Assembly: GCA_035601195.1 (NCBI GenBank)
Contig: DATNOU010000086.1
Location: 1-16,923, forward strand
Origin: JAIBJP01 sp035601195
GTDB lineage: Bacteria; Actinomycetota; Thermoleophilia; Gaiellales; Gaiellaceae
Direction: 5' to 3'
Length of the DNA: 16,923 bases
In this document: piece by piece, positions 10,168 through 16,326 of the stretch
Layout of the letters: each line of letters begins with the position of its first letter
Position numbering within the stretch: position 1 is the first letter of the stretch
Program-made: the position numbers and the translations under genes
Notes under the pieces: generated by a model
Seen by the model: only the letters and a program-made list of their open reading frames with translations
Database searches by the model: none
What the model was told of the DNA's origin: nothing

Positions 10168-10629
10168 ATGGCGGGCGGGACCAAGCTCATCGCGGACAAT
10201 CGGCGCGCTCGGCACGACTACCACTTGCTCGAGCGCTTCGAGGCGGGCCTCGTCCTCACCGGGACGGAGGTCAAGTCGCTGCGCCAGGGGCAGGCGACTC
10301 TCCAGCGGGCCTTCGCCGACGTGCGGGACGGCGAGCTCTGGCTCATCGGCGCCCACATCCCCGAGTACGCGCAGGGGAACGTGGCGAACCACGACCCCGA
10401 CCGCGACCGCAAGCTGCTGTTACGCCGGCGCGAGATCGACTCGCTCTTCGGCAAGGTGCGCGAGCGCGGCCTGACGCTCGTCCCGACGAAGCTCTACTTC
10501 AAGAACGGCCGCGCAAAGGTCGAGATTGCGGTCGCCCGTGGGAAGGAGGCCCGCGACAAGCGGCGCGACATCGCCGATCGGGACGCGCGCCGCCAGATCG
10601 AGCGGGAGCTCAAAAGCCGGCGCTCCTGA
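10168..10629 (+). CDS. smpB: SsrA-binding protein SmpB
   Basis: SmpB (153 residues) binds the tRNA-like domain of tmRNA and mimics a codon-anticodon pair in the empty A site during rescue of stalled ribosomes. Family blocks are complete: NRRARHDYHLLERFEAG, LTGTEVKSLRQG, GAHIPEYAQGNVANHDP, RDRKLLLRRREID, TLVPTKLYFKNGRAKVEIAVARGK and the basic C-terminal helix DKRRDIADRDARR, which enters the mRNA channel. The partner tmRNA gene begins 400 bp downstream. ATG 10168 lacks a clear Shine-Dalgarno. The upstream 204-bp gap (9964-10167) holds GC-rich short repeats (GGTAGGCGGTAGGCGG around 10081) but no convincing promoter. The 3' end overlaps the convergent membrane-protein gene by 20 bp. Confidence 0.97.
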   Translation: MAGGTKLIADNRRARHDYHLLERFEAGLVLTGTEVKSLRQGQATLQRAFADVRDGELWLIGAHIPEYAQGNVANHDPDRDRKLLLRRREIDSLFGKVRERGLTLVPTKLYFKNGRAKVEIAVARGKEARDKRRDIADRDARRQIERELKSRRS

Positions 10630-10978
10630 CGTATGTGCGCGCGTGCAGGACGGCCTCGAGGGCGAGGAAGGCGGCCACGAAGACGAGGATGGCGATCCCG
10701 CGGTCCTCGGCGCCCGTCTCTCCGCGGACGAGCCAGACGGCCAGCACGAGGGCTCCCAGACCGCTCCCGATGGCCACGCCGAGTGCCACCTCCCGCTGGC
10801 CCGGCCTTCCGGCGATGCCCCACTCGAGGATCGCGAGCGCGAGGAGGGCGACACCGAGCAGTTGCGCGTAGAAGGGCGGGTCGGGGAGGGGGAGGCCTAG
10901 GAAGTCGTAGAGGCTGTCCCAGGTCGCCGCCAGGAGGAAGACGGCCAGGGACGCGTCGCAGAGCGCGTCTAGTCTCAT
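10610..10978 (-). CDS. Small membrane protein of unknown function, about four TM helices
   Basis: The 122-residue product starts at ATG 10978 with MRLDALCDASLAVFLLAATWDS. It contains about four hydrophobic segments: residues 8-22, LLGVALLALAILEWGI, ALGVAIGSGLGALVLAVWLV and GIAILVFVAAFLALEAVL. I do not recognise the family; the layout resembles small four-helix integral membrane proteins. A longer frame to 11134 exists but would run antisense through the tmRNA promoter and 5' end and reads as low-complexity sequence, so I reject that start. The gene diverges from ssrA and converges on smpB, its last 20 bp overlapping the smpB 3' end. Its promoter would have to lie within 10979-11028, shared with the tmRNA promoter. 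Confidence 0.7.
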   Translation of the reverse strand: MRLDALCDASLAVFLLAATWDSLYDFLGLPLPDPPFYAQLLGVALLALAILEWGIAGRPGQREVALGVAIGSGLGALVLAVWLVRGETGAEDRGIAILVFVAAFLALEAVLHARTYVRSAGF

Positions 10979-11009
10979 GATGACCCACCCGGGCAAGGGA
11001 AACCGAGGA

Positions 11010-11015
11010 TATAAT
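11010..11015 (+). promoter_or_regulatory. -10 promoter box of ssrA
   Basis: A perfect TATAAT ends 13 bases before the mature tmRNA 5' end at 11029, leaving a 6-7 base leader for RNase P to remove. No -35 resembling TTGACA is present 16-18 bases upstream. A perfect TATAAT is notable in DNA this GC-rich. Confidence 0.7.
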
Positions 11016-11028
11016 TTGGGCAACTGGG

Positions 11029-11388
11029 GGGGGCGACCTGGTTTCGACGTGGTCGGTTCTCCGGAAGAGCTGCAAGCCGAGGTCCCCGGTAGGCCTCGTA
11101 AAACAACCGGGAACAATGCAAGTGCGGATAACAAACTCGCACTCGCTGCCTAACTTCGGTTAGCTAGCGCGTCGCTCCGGTCTCGGCCCGTGGATCGGAA
11201 TCCGGCGTCAACTAACGGGCTTGCTGCCTAGGGAGAGCCAATCGCCCGAAGCGGGACTCCAAAGGATGGCTAGCCCGTCGGTAGGTCGCCTGCGAACCGG
11301 CCGGCGGGCGAAATCCAAGCGCAGGACAAGCTTGTAGATGCTCTTTCCGGTGCGTCCGCGGACGCGGGTTCGATTCCCGCCGCCTCCA
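11029..11388 (+). ncRNA. ssrA: Transfer-messenger RNA (tmRNA)
   Basis: The acceptor stem pairs GGGGGCG (11029-11035) with CGCCTCC (11381-11387), followed by discriminator A11388. The D-loop analogue CCTGGTTTCGACGTGG follows the 5' strand, and the T-arm is GCGGG-TTCGATT-CCCGC at 11364-11380. The long P2 helix forms between CCGGAAGAGC...GCAAGC near the 5' end and GCTTG...GCTCTTTCCGG near the 3' end. The tag frame runs from GCA 11118 (or GCG 11124) to TAA 11151-11153, giving ASADNKLALAA (or ADNKLALAA); the ALAA end is the universal protease degron. The terminal CCA is not fully encoded (A then TCA). The RNA is 360 nt, the usual size for one-piece tmRNA, and smpB is adjacent. The encoded 3' end is the parent of the repeats listed downstream. 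Confidence 0.95.
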
Positions 11389-11391
11389 TCA

Positions 11392-11440
11392 TTCCCGCCT
11401 GATCGGCCTTGCTTGTGGGCCTACGGCGGGAACGGTTTAT
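11392..11440 (+). terminator. Nested hairpin downstream of ssrA, probable terminator
   Basis: TTCCCGCC (11392-11399) pairs perfectly with GGCGGGAA (11425-11432), and an inner GGCC (11405-11408) pairs with GGCC (11418-11421). A short T-rich stretch (GGTTTAT) follows. It starts three bases after the encoded tmRNA end, as expected for a tmRNA terminator, though the T run is imperfect. The remaining gap to 11508 shows nothing else. Confidence 0.55.
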
Positions 11441-11508
11441 ACGAATCGCCGTCGAGGGCCGTCGAAGATCTCGCACGACCGCTTCGACGCGAGAGGTTGC
11501 CCTTCGTC

Positions 11509-12681
11509 TTATCGAGCATCCGTTCCTCGCGCCTCGCGGAGATCACCGACGCGGACCTGCTCAGTCAGAAGACGGCGGAAGCGGTCAGAGTCGGTTGCGA
11601 CGTAGGAGCTGCAGAGCTCTCGTCCGGCCGAGTAGGTGAGGATGTACGTTCGCTGGGTCGGCTCGGTGATGAAGCGAATCAAGTGGGACGCCCATGCGGG
11701 AGCCTCAAGGCCCCAGCGCTCGAGGTATGCGTGCGCCTCGGCCTCGCTGGTTCCGTCCTCGTGCAGCATCAACGCCGCGTTGACCTCGGCCCACCGACAC
11801 GGCTCGTGAGCGCGCTTGACGGCGAGCGCATGAGCCAGATCGAGCTCGACGCCCGCGTCGTGGAGGATTGACGCGATTGCCCGCCCGGCATCCCCTTCGA
11901 GGAGCATGTTGGGAGCGAGGACGGCGATCCCTTCGGTGACGAGTAACTGCGGCGTTGGTGTCAAGACGAGAGTCTCTTCCAGCAGCCCCCGCCCGCGCAC
12001 GAGGAGGCGCTCCTTGACCGATCGTTCCGTGTGGTGGCCGGGATACGTCTCGTGGAGCGAGAGCACGAGCAGCTCGAACGCCGACATCGGCAGGTCGACG
12101 TTCAACCTGATCCGGCTGCACAGGTTCCCGAGGTAGTCGCAGGACGCCCACCAAGGCTCGTCATGCACGATCTCCAGAACGACCCGTTCGCCGTCCGGCA
12201 GCCCGACAAGCTGGTCTGTCCAGGCGCGCGCCTCCTCCATCACTGCCGGCATTAGGCGCTCGATCTGCTCGGCCGGCACGAGGTTCGAGCCTTCCCAGCG
12301 TTGGTAGCGCTCGGCCAACGTTCCGTCGCCGGGAAGGAGCGTCTCCAGCTGCTCGTGCGCGGCAGCGAAGACGGATTCGTCGGTGTGGGTCGGCCGCACG
12401 CCGTAGTAGTCCTCCACCTCATCGGCGTACGAGCGGAATTCGCCCGCTAACACACCTGCGCAGGTCCGTAGAGCGCACACCTGGTCGCGCAGCCAGGAGT
12501 CCTCGAGCTCGTCGACCAGCGTCTCAGCGTCGGAGACAAGCACGCGTGGGTCGACCGGCGGCTCCGCAGCAACGGTGGCCGCGAGTTTCTGCGGGCCGTA
12601 GTAAGCGTCGATGATGTCCTCGCTGTGCCGCCCGAGTCGTAGTCCCAGGTGTATGTAGCGTTCAACTAGTGATCCCGCCAT
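11509..12681 (-). CDS. Putative DUF885-like zinc metallopeptidase
   Basis: This 390-residue protein appears soluble, with no signal peptide or membrane helix. The central motif SLHETYPGHHTE (about residue 216) matches the HExxPGHH signature of the DUF885 group of putative metallopeptidases, where the His and Glu are expected to bind or activate zinc. A downstream LLVTEGIAVLAPNMLL supplies a Glu in a helix, as expected for a third ligand region. The early DIIDAYYGP is also typical of this kind of protein. Substrate and physiological role are unknown. ATG 12681 has no Shine-Dalgarno; the 5' region on the minus strand is the T-arm-like repeat at 12692-12752. The gene lies between the tmRNA 3' end and that repeat, so it looks like a discrete inserted segment. 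Peptidase activity is inferred from the motif only. Confidence 0.75.
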   Translation of the reverse strand: MAGSLVERYIHLGLRLGRHSEDIIDAYYGPQKLAATVAAEPPVDPRVLVSDAETLVDELEDSWLRDQVCALRTCAGVLAGEFRSYADEVEDYYGVRPTHTDESVFAAAHEQLETLLPGDGTLAERYQRWEGSNLVPAEQIERLMPAVMEEARAWTDQLVGLPDGERVVLEIVHDEPWWASCDYLGNLCSRIRLNVDLPMSAFELLVLSLHETYPGHHTERSVKERLLVRGRGLLEETLVLTPTPQLLVTEGIAVLAPNMLLEGDAGRAIASILHDAGVELDLAHALAVKRAHEPCRWAEVNAALMLHEDGTSEAEAHAYLERWGLEAPAWASHLIRFITEPTQRTYILTYSAGRELCSSYVATDSDRFRRLLTEQVRVGDLREARGTDAR

Positions 12682-12691
12682 GCGGCGTGAG

Positions 12692-12752
12692 GGTAGTACG
12701 CCAGAGGAGAGGCGGCAGGACCGTTACGCGGGTTCGCTTCCCGCAGCCTCCA
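12692..12752 (+). repeat. T-arm/tmRNA-3'-end-like repeat, copy 2
   Basis: Bases 12726-12752 match the last 27 nt of ssrA (11362-11388) at 25/27, including the T-arm GCGGG-TTCGCTT-CCCGC and the terminal GCCTCCA. The upstream part, 12692-12742, matches 14000-14050 without gaps at 44/51. No complementary 5' acceptor strand is found at tRNA distance upstream, so it is not an intact tRNA. It occupies the intergenic space between the cyclase 3' end and the peptidase 5' end. Confidence 0.7.
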
Positions 12753-12766
12753 CTGGGACTTGGCTT

Positions 12767-13960
12767 CTAACGGCCATTCCTGGCGACGAGCCGCCAGGTC
12801 TCCACCGCACCCTTGCCTTTCACGTCGACGAGCCCCAGCCGCTCGGTGACGAAGTCGTCGCGCAACAGCTGCCAGGTCGGCCGCGTGATCTGGATCTCGT
12901 CCGATGTCCCGTGCGACTCCATGCGGCTCGCCATGTTCACCGTGTCACCCCAGAGGTCGTAGAGGAAGCGGCGGCGTCCGATTACGCCCGCCACGACCGG
13001 CCCTGAGCTGATCCCGATCCGGAGCCGAAGGTCGTTTCCCGGCAGGCACGTGCGGGCGCAGTCCTTCATCTCGAGCGCGAGGCCGGCCAGCGCTTGCGCG
13101 TGGTCGGGCCGGGGTCGGGGGACCCCCGCCGCGACCATGTAGCAGTCGCCGATCGTCTTGATCTTCTCGACCTCGTAGCGGTCGACCAGCTCGTCGAACG
13201 CCGTGAACAGACGATCGAGCATCCCGACCACGTCGCGCGCGTCGAGGCGGCTTGCCAGCGGAGTGAAGTCGACGACGTCCGCGAACAAGATGCTGGCGTC
13301 GTCGAAGTGGTCCGCGATCGAGTTGGGCTCGGCCTGCAGGCGCTGGGCGACCTCCTCCGGGAGGACGTTCAGCAAGAGGGTCTCGACCCGTGCCTGCGCG
13401 GTGTCCCGTCCCCGCGCGAAGATCACGAGCAACATCGTCGTCACGAAGGACACCAAGACGATGTTGAGGACGTCGAACGTCCGGACGAAACCGTTGGGGA
13501 GGTTCGCGCCGTCCGGCCGCACGACTTCGGCGAGAACGACCGTGGCGAGGATGGTGACAACGAAGGCTGCGAACCACGGCCAGGCGCGCCGAGGGCGGTC
13601 GAAGGCGACCGCGCCGAGCGGCGCAAAGAACGACCACACCACCACGGAGCTCGAGTCATCGAGACCGCCGAGCATCACGGCCCCGGCTGCGGGCGCAACG
13701 AGGATCAGGAGGAACTGGGCCGTCCGCAGGAACGGGAAGTTCCGGTTCCGGGCGAAGACGGCCAGGCTGATGATCGACCCTGCAGCGTAAGCCCACGGCG
13801 TGACCGCAACTGCCTCTTCGCCGACAGCCCAGTAGATGCAGCCCCAGAGGAACGCGATCGGGAGGATGAGGAGCGCGATTCCGACGAGCAGCCGCTTGCG
13901 GAAACGCAGGTCCGACGAATCGGCCTCGTCCGCCCCGATTGAAAGGACGTGGTGTCGCAT
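12767..13960 (-). CDS. Six-TM class III adenylate cyclase
   Basis: The protein (397 residues from ATG 13960) has about six membrane helices between residues 22 and 183, then a coiled linker (ETLLLNVLPEEVAQRL) and a C-terminal class III cyclase domain (about 215-380). Catalytic residues are complete: metal-binding D228 (ILFADVVDFT) and D272 (GDCYMV), adenine-selecting K268 (EKIKTIGD) and D335 (LYDLWGDTVN), and transition-state N342 and R346 (VNMASRM). The K/D pair indicates ATP rather than GTP, so it should make cAMP as a homodimer at the membrane, like mycobacterial six-TM cyclases. The frame extends to ATG 14068, but those 36 codons are the antisense of the T-arm-like repeat at 14000-14067, so I take 13960. 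The ligand of the membrane domain is unknown. Confidence 0.92.
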   Translation of the reverse strand: MRHHVLSIGADEADSSDLRFRKRLLVGIALLILPIAFLWGCIYWAVGEEAVAVTPWAYAAGSIISLAVFARNRNFPFLRTAQFLLILVAPAAGAVMLGGLDDSSSVVVWSFFAPLGAVAFDRPRRAWPWFAAFVVTILATVVLAEVVRPDGANLPNGFVRTFDVLNIVLVSFVTTMLLVIFARGRDTAQARVETLLLNVLPEEVAQRLQAEPNSIADHFDDASILFADVVDFTPLASRLDARDVVGMLDRLFTAFDELVDRYEVEKIKTIGDCYMVAAGVPRPRPDHAQALAGLALEMKDCARTCLPGNDLRLRIGISSGPVVAGVIGRRRFLYDLWGDTVNMASRMESHGTSDEIQITRPTWQLLRDDFVTERLGLVDVKGKGAVETWRLVARNGR

Positions 13961-13999
13961 GCCGCGATCATGACGGGCGAGCGCGCCCTCGGGGATGTC

Positions 14000-14067
14000 G
14001 GTAGTACGCCTCAGGAGAGACGGCGGAAACGTTACGCGGGTTCGGTTCCCCAGGCCGGAACTCTCCA
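14000..14067 (+). repeat. T-arm/tmRNA-3'-end-like repeat, copy 3
   Basis: Bases 14000-14050 match copy 2 (12692-12742) at 44/51 without gaps, through GGTAGTACGCC, AGGAGAG and TTACGCGGGTTCG. The T-arm is degraded on its 3' side (TTCCCC). GGAGAG at 14014-14019 can pair with CTCTCC at 14061-14066, followed by A, giving a 54-nt tRNA-like mini-fold without an anticodon arm. It lies between the cyclase 5' end and the HD-GYP 3' end. Confidence 0.65.
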
Positions 14068-14115
14068 TCGCGCGACTTGAGGGAGCTCGCGAAGGTGAAG
14101 TGACGCTGTCGTCCT

Positions 14116-15438
14116 CTATGCCGCTGCTATTACCGCGAGGGTCGCATCGACCACGTTCGGATCGAACTGGGTGCCGCGGTTTTGTATGAGCTCTCTTCGC
14201 GCCTCGTCTGTCGACATCGCCGCGCGGTACGAGCGTGTAGTGGTCATTGCGTTGAAGGCATCACAACAGAAGACGATGCGCGCGACGATCGGGATCGCCT
14301 CGCCCGCGAGGCCGTCCGGATAGCCGCGGCCGTCGCAGCGTTCATGGCAGGAGCGGACGATGTGACCCACCTCCGTGAGCAACCCGCCGACCTGGGACAG
14401 CAGCTCCTCGCCGTGGATCGTGTGCGTCTTGATCAGGATCCACTCCTCGTCGGTCAGCGGTCCCTTCTTGTTGATGATCGACTTCGGGATCCTGATTTTG
14501 CCGACATCGTGCAAGAGGGCGGTCAGCTCCGTCAGATGACGTGAACGTGCATCAAGTTCGAGGCGGTCCGCGACGACGACGGCAAGATCCACGACGCTGC
14601 GGCTGTGCGCCCCGGTGTACGCGTCGTCCGCTTCGACGACGTCCCCGAGCAGGAACGCGGTTCCGCGGTAGGCGGCAGACAGCTCGAGTGCGTGACTCAC
14701 GCGATCGGAGCGCTCGTGCGCAAAAAGGCGTGTGAGTAGAAGGAGGGGAAGCGGCAGCAGGTACGCAGGCGTCCACTGGGATCCCGCGAGGCTGGCTGCG
14801 AATCCAACCGGGGCGAGACACGCATCGACGAAGAAGATCCACCCGAGCGGCCGAAGGAGTTTCCGGGGCTCGACACTGAGGGCGAAATACTCGCGGGCGA
14901 TCGAGATCGCACCGTCCCCGATGAACTGCGCGCAGACGGCGACAGCGGTCAGAGCCGCCCATTCAACGGGGCCCGCGCTGGGGTCGTAGAAGAGGAGAAA
15001 GACAAGGGCTGGGGCAAGCGTCGATGAGGCATTGCCGATCGAGACGATGATTCGTTGCGTCGGCACCCTTCCGAGCAGGTAGCTCGGCAGCTGGCCCAAC
15101 ACGAGACCGAGGGCCACTACCGCGGGAACCCATCCGGCCGGCAGGGCGAAGAGCATCGGGATCAGGACGAGTTCTTCCGGCGACGCGAAGCCGCTTCCGA
15201 CCTCCAGCTCGATGCGCGACGCCAATGCCACGGTCACCACGAAGAGGAGTGTTAGGAGCCACGCCGCCTCGCTCTGGGGCAGGTCACCTCCGGCGAGGCC
15301 GGCCGCTACAACGACGAAAAGGGCCGCAGTCAGGCCGTGTGTTAGCCGCTCGCGCGGAGAGAGGCTGGAGACGGCTCGCTCGCGCGAGGCCGCAACGAGC
15401 TCGGTCTGAGGATCGATTGCGGCCGACCGGGTGCTCAT
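14116..15438 (-). CDS. Membrane HD-GYP domain cyclic-dinucleotide phosphodiesterase
   Basis: This 440-residue protein has a membrane domain of about six to eight helices between residues 35 and 240, then an HD-GYP domain (about 262-440). Signature residues are present: HSRSVVDLA at 278, the metal-binding H310/D311 with G313-K314 in HDVGKIRIP, IINKKGPLTDEEW, H365/E366, and DGRGYPDGL (369-377) carrying the GYP motif, then DAFNAMTTTRSYR. One deviation is CHE where HHE is usual, so one outer metal ligand may be missing. Active relatives hydrolyse c-di-GMP, and a subset act on 3',3'-cGAMP; which applies is not visible. ATG 15438 has no clear Shine-Dalgarno, and its 5' region (15439-15544) contains two inverted repeats. 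Its neighbour is the cAMP-forming cyclase, so two nucleotide-second-messenger proteins adjoin. Confidence 0.93.
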   Translation of the reverse strand: MSTRSAAIDPQTELVAASRERAVSSLSPRERLTHGLTAALFVVVAAGLAGGDLPQSEAAWLLTLLFVVTVALASRIELEVGSGFASPEELVLIPMLFALPAGWVPAVVALGLVLGQLPSYLLGRVPTQRIIVSIGNASSTLAPALVFLLFYDPSAGPVEWAALTAVAVCAQFIGDGAISIAREYFALSVEPRKLLRPLGWIFFVDACLAPVGFAASLAGSQWTPAYLLPLPLLLLTRLFAHERSDRVSHALELSAAYRGTAFLLGDVVEADDAYTGAHSRSVVDLAVVVADRLELDARSRHLTELTALLHDVGKIRIPKSIINKKGPLTDEEWILIKTHTIHGEELLSQVGGLLTEVGHIVRSCHERCDGRGYPDGLAGEAIPIVARIVFCCDAFNAMTTTRSYRAAMSTDEARRELIQNRGTQFDPNVVDATLAVIAAA

Positions 15439-15449
15439 AAGCGACGGTA

Positions 15450-15481
15450 TCGGCAGCTCTGGCCGCGCGATGAACTGCCGA
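15450..15481. repeat. Inverted repeat just upstream of the HD-GYP start
   Basis: TCGGCAG (15450-15456) and CTGCCGA (15475-15481) are a perfect 7-bp inverted repeat with an 18-base spacer, 11 bases upstream of the HD-GYP ATG. It could be a leader hairpin over the start region or a dyad operator. Confidence 0.45.
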
Positions 15482-15484
15482 GTT

Positions 15485-15523
15485 CAAGGGGAGAAGGCGG
15501 ATACGGCCCGCTCCCTCCCCTTG
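15485..15523. repeat. 9-bp inverted repeat between the secreted-protein and HD-GYP genes
   Basis: CAAGGGGAG (15485-15493) and CTCCCCTTG (15515-15523) are perfectly complementary around a 21-base loop. The site lies between two minus-strand genes. No T run follows on either strand, so it is a poor intrinsic terminator; a regulatory dyad or an RNA hairpin in the HD-GYP leader are alternatives. Confidence 0.5.
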
Positions 15524-15544
15524 TCCATCTCATTGTCGCTTCAG

Positions 15545-16291
15545 CTAACGGCTTCTGAACGGGTCGACGTAGAGGCTCGAGATCGACAGCGTCTCGCCCT
15601 TCTGGAGCCCCTCGGCCTTGAACCGAAACGCGACCGCCGTCACGCCGCTCGGCGACGCGAGCGCGAGGACGTTCATGTACATCGGCAGGATCACACACGG
15701 CTCCCACTCGCTTCCGGCCCGCAGCTTCGCGATCGTGAGATGCTTCACGTGGCCGCCGAAGTCCTCATAGAGAACGTCGACCTTCAGCTGCGACTTGTCG
15801 TGGCCGCCGCGGTCTCTGATGAAGAAGCGGATCGTGGGGTTGTCCAGGGTCACGCACATCGCTGGCGTTCCCGCCTCGGCACCCTTCGCGAACTGGAGCG
15901 ACTGCTGAGCACCGCTGAAGGGGTCGGCCGAGGGAACGACGGTCGTCTGCTTGTTCAGTGTCCAGCCGTCGGTCGCCGACAGGTCGCCCTGGGGCGCGAG
16001 CACATAGGACGCGTCATCCCCCCAGGCTGCGAACCGAAACGACGGGTCGCCGTACCCACAGCCCGCACCTGCGAGAAGCTTTCCTGCCCTTGCCCACTGC
16101 CCGTGCGCGAGCAGCTCGTCCATCTTCCTCTCGATGGAGGACACCTGCTTCGAGACGTCCTCGAGCTGGGCATCGTCCCCGGTTCCATCGTCCGCCTTTG
16201 CTGCGGTCGCCGCTGTCGCCGCGAACGCAATGACGCACGTCGAGAGGACAAAAGCCCGCATCACACTCCTCTTCACGGCCGCACTCCTCAT
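15545..16291 (-). CDS. Secreted protein of unknown function
   Basis: The product (up to 248 residues) begins with a Sec-type signal peptide: a basic n-region (KRSVMR), a hydrophobic core VLSTCVIAFAATAATAA and a likely cleavage near AKA-DDG. A short acidic/coiled segment follows (DDAQLEDVSKQVSSIERKMDELL, about 38-60). The rest is a beta-rich domain with Trp- and Phe-rich strands such as DPSFRFAAWGDDASYVLAPQGDL, a C-terminal VTAVAFRFKAEG and the ending SLYVDPFRSR. The fold suggests a jelly-roll or carbohydrate-binding-like module, but I do not recognise a named family. Three starts are possible: ATG 16291 (no Shine-Dalgarno), GTG 16276, and ATG 16261, which is preceded by GAGGAG with four-base spacing. 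All retain the signal peptide. ATG 16261 is the best supported ribosome site; the outer limit is given here. An extracellular location is inferred. Confidence 0.75.
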   Translation of the reverse strand: MRSAAVKRSVMRAFVLSTCVIAFAATAATAAKADDGTGDDAQLEDVSKQVSSIERKMDELLAHGQWARAGKLLAGAGCGYGDPSFRFAAWGDDASYVLAPQGDLSATDGWTLNKQTTVVPSADPFSGAQQSLQFAKGAEAGTPAMCVTLDNPTIRFFIRDRGGHDKSQLKVDVLYEDFGGHVKHLTIAKLRAGSEWEPCVILPMYMNVLALASPSGVTAVAFRFKAEGLQKGETLSISSLYVDPFRSR

Positions 16292-16308
16292 CCGCAGTAC
16301 ACGTCATG

Positions 16309-16326
16309 CGCTCGCAAGGGCGAGCG
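16309..16326. repeat. Perfect 7-bp hairpin upstream of the secreted-protein gene
   Basis: CGCTCGC (16309-16315), a four-base AAGG loop and GCGAGCG (16320-16326) form a perfect stem-loop. It lies 18 bases upstream of the outermost start of the secreted-protein gene. It may be an operator, a leader hairpin or the terminator of something further upstream on the minus strand; no T run is present. Confidence 0.4.

Noticed and set aside
10979..11134. Upstream extension of the small membrane protein to ATG 11134
   Set aside because: It would cross the ssrA promoter and tmRNA 5' end. ATG 10978 immediately precedes a clean first membrane helix.
11270..11476. Minus-strand frame containing MEAAGIEPAS
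   Set aside because: This is the familiar spurious peptide read antisense through a tRNA/tmRNA T-arm; it overlaps ssrA and its terminator.
12680..12752. Intact tRNA gene ending at 12752
   Set aside because: The 3' part looks like a tRNA end, but no GGAGGC-type 5' acceptor strand or anticodon arm is present at 73-90 nt distance.
13961..14068. N-terminal 36 codons of the long form of the cyclase
   Set aside because: They are the antisense translation of the T-arm-like repeat copy 3. The protein logically starts at ATG 13960.
15439..15544. c-di-GMP riboswitch in the HD-GYP leader
   Set aside because: Two dyads are present but none of the conserved GEMM core elements could be recognised.
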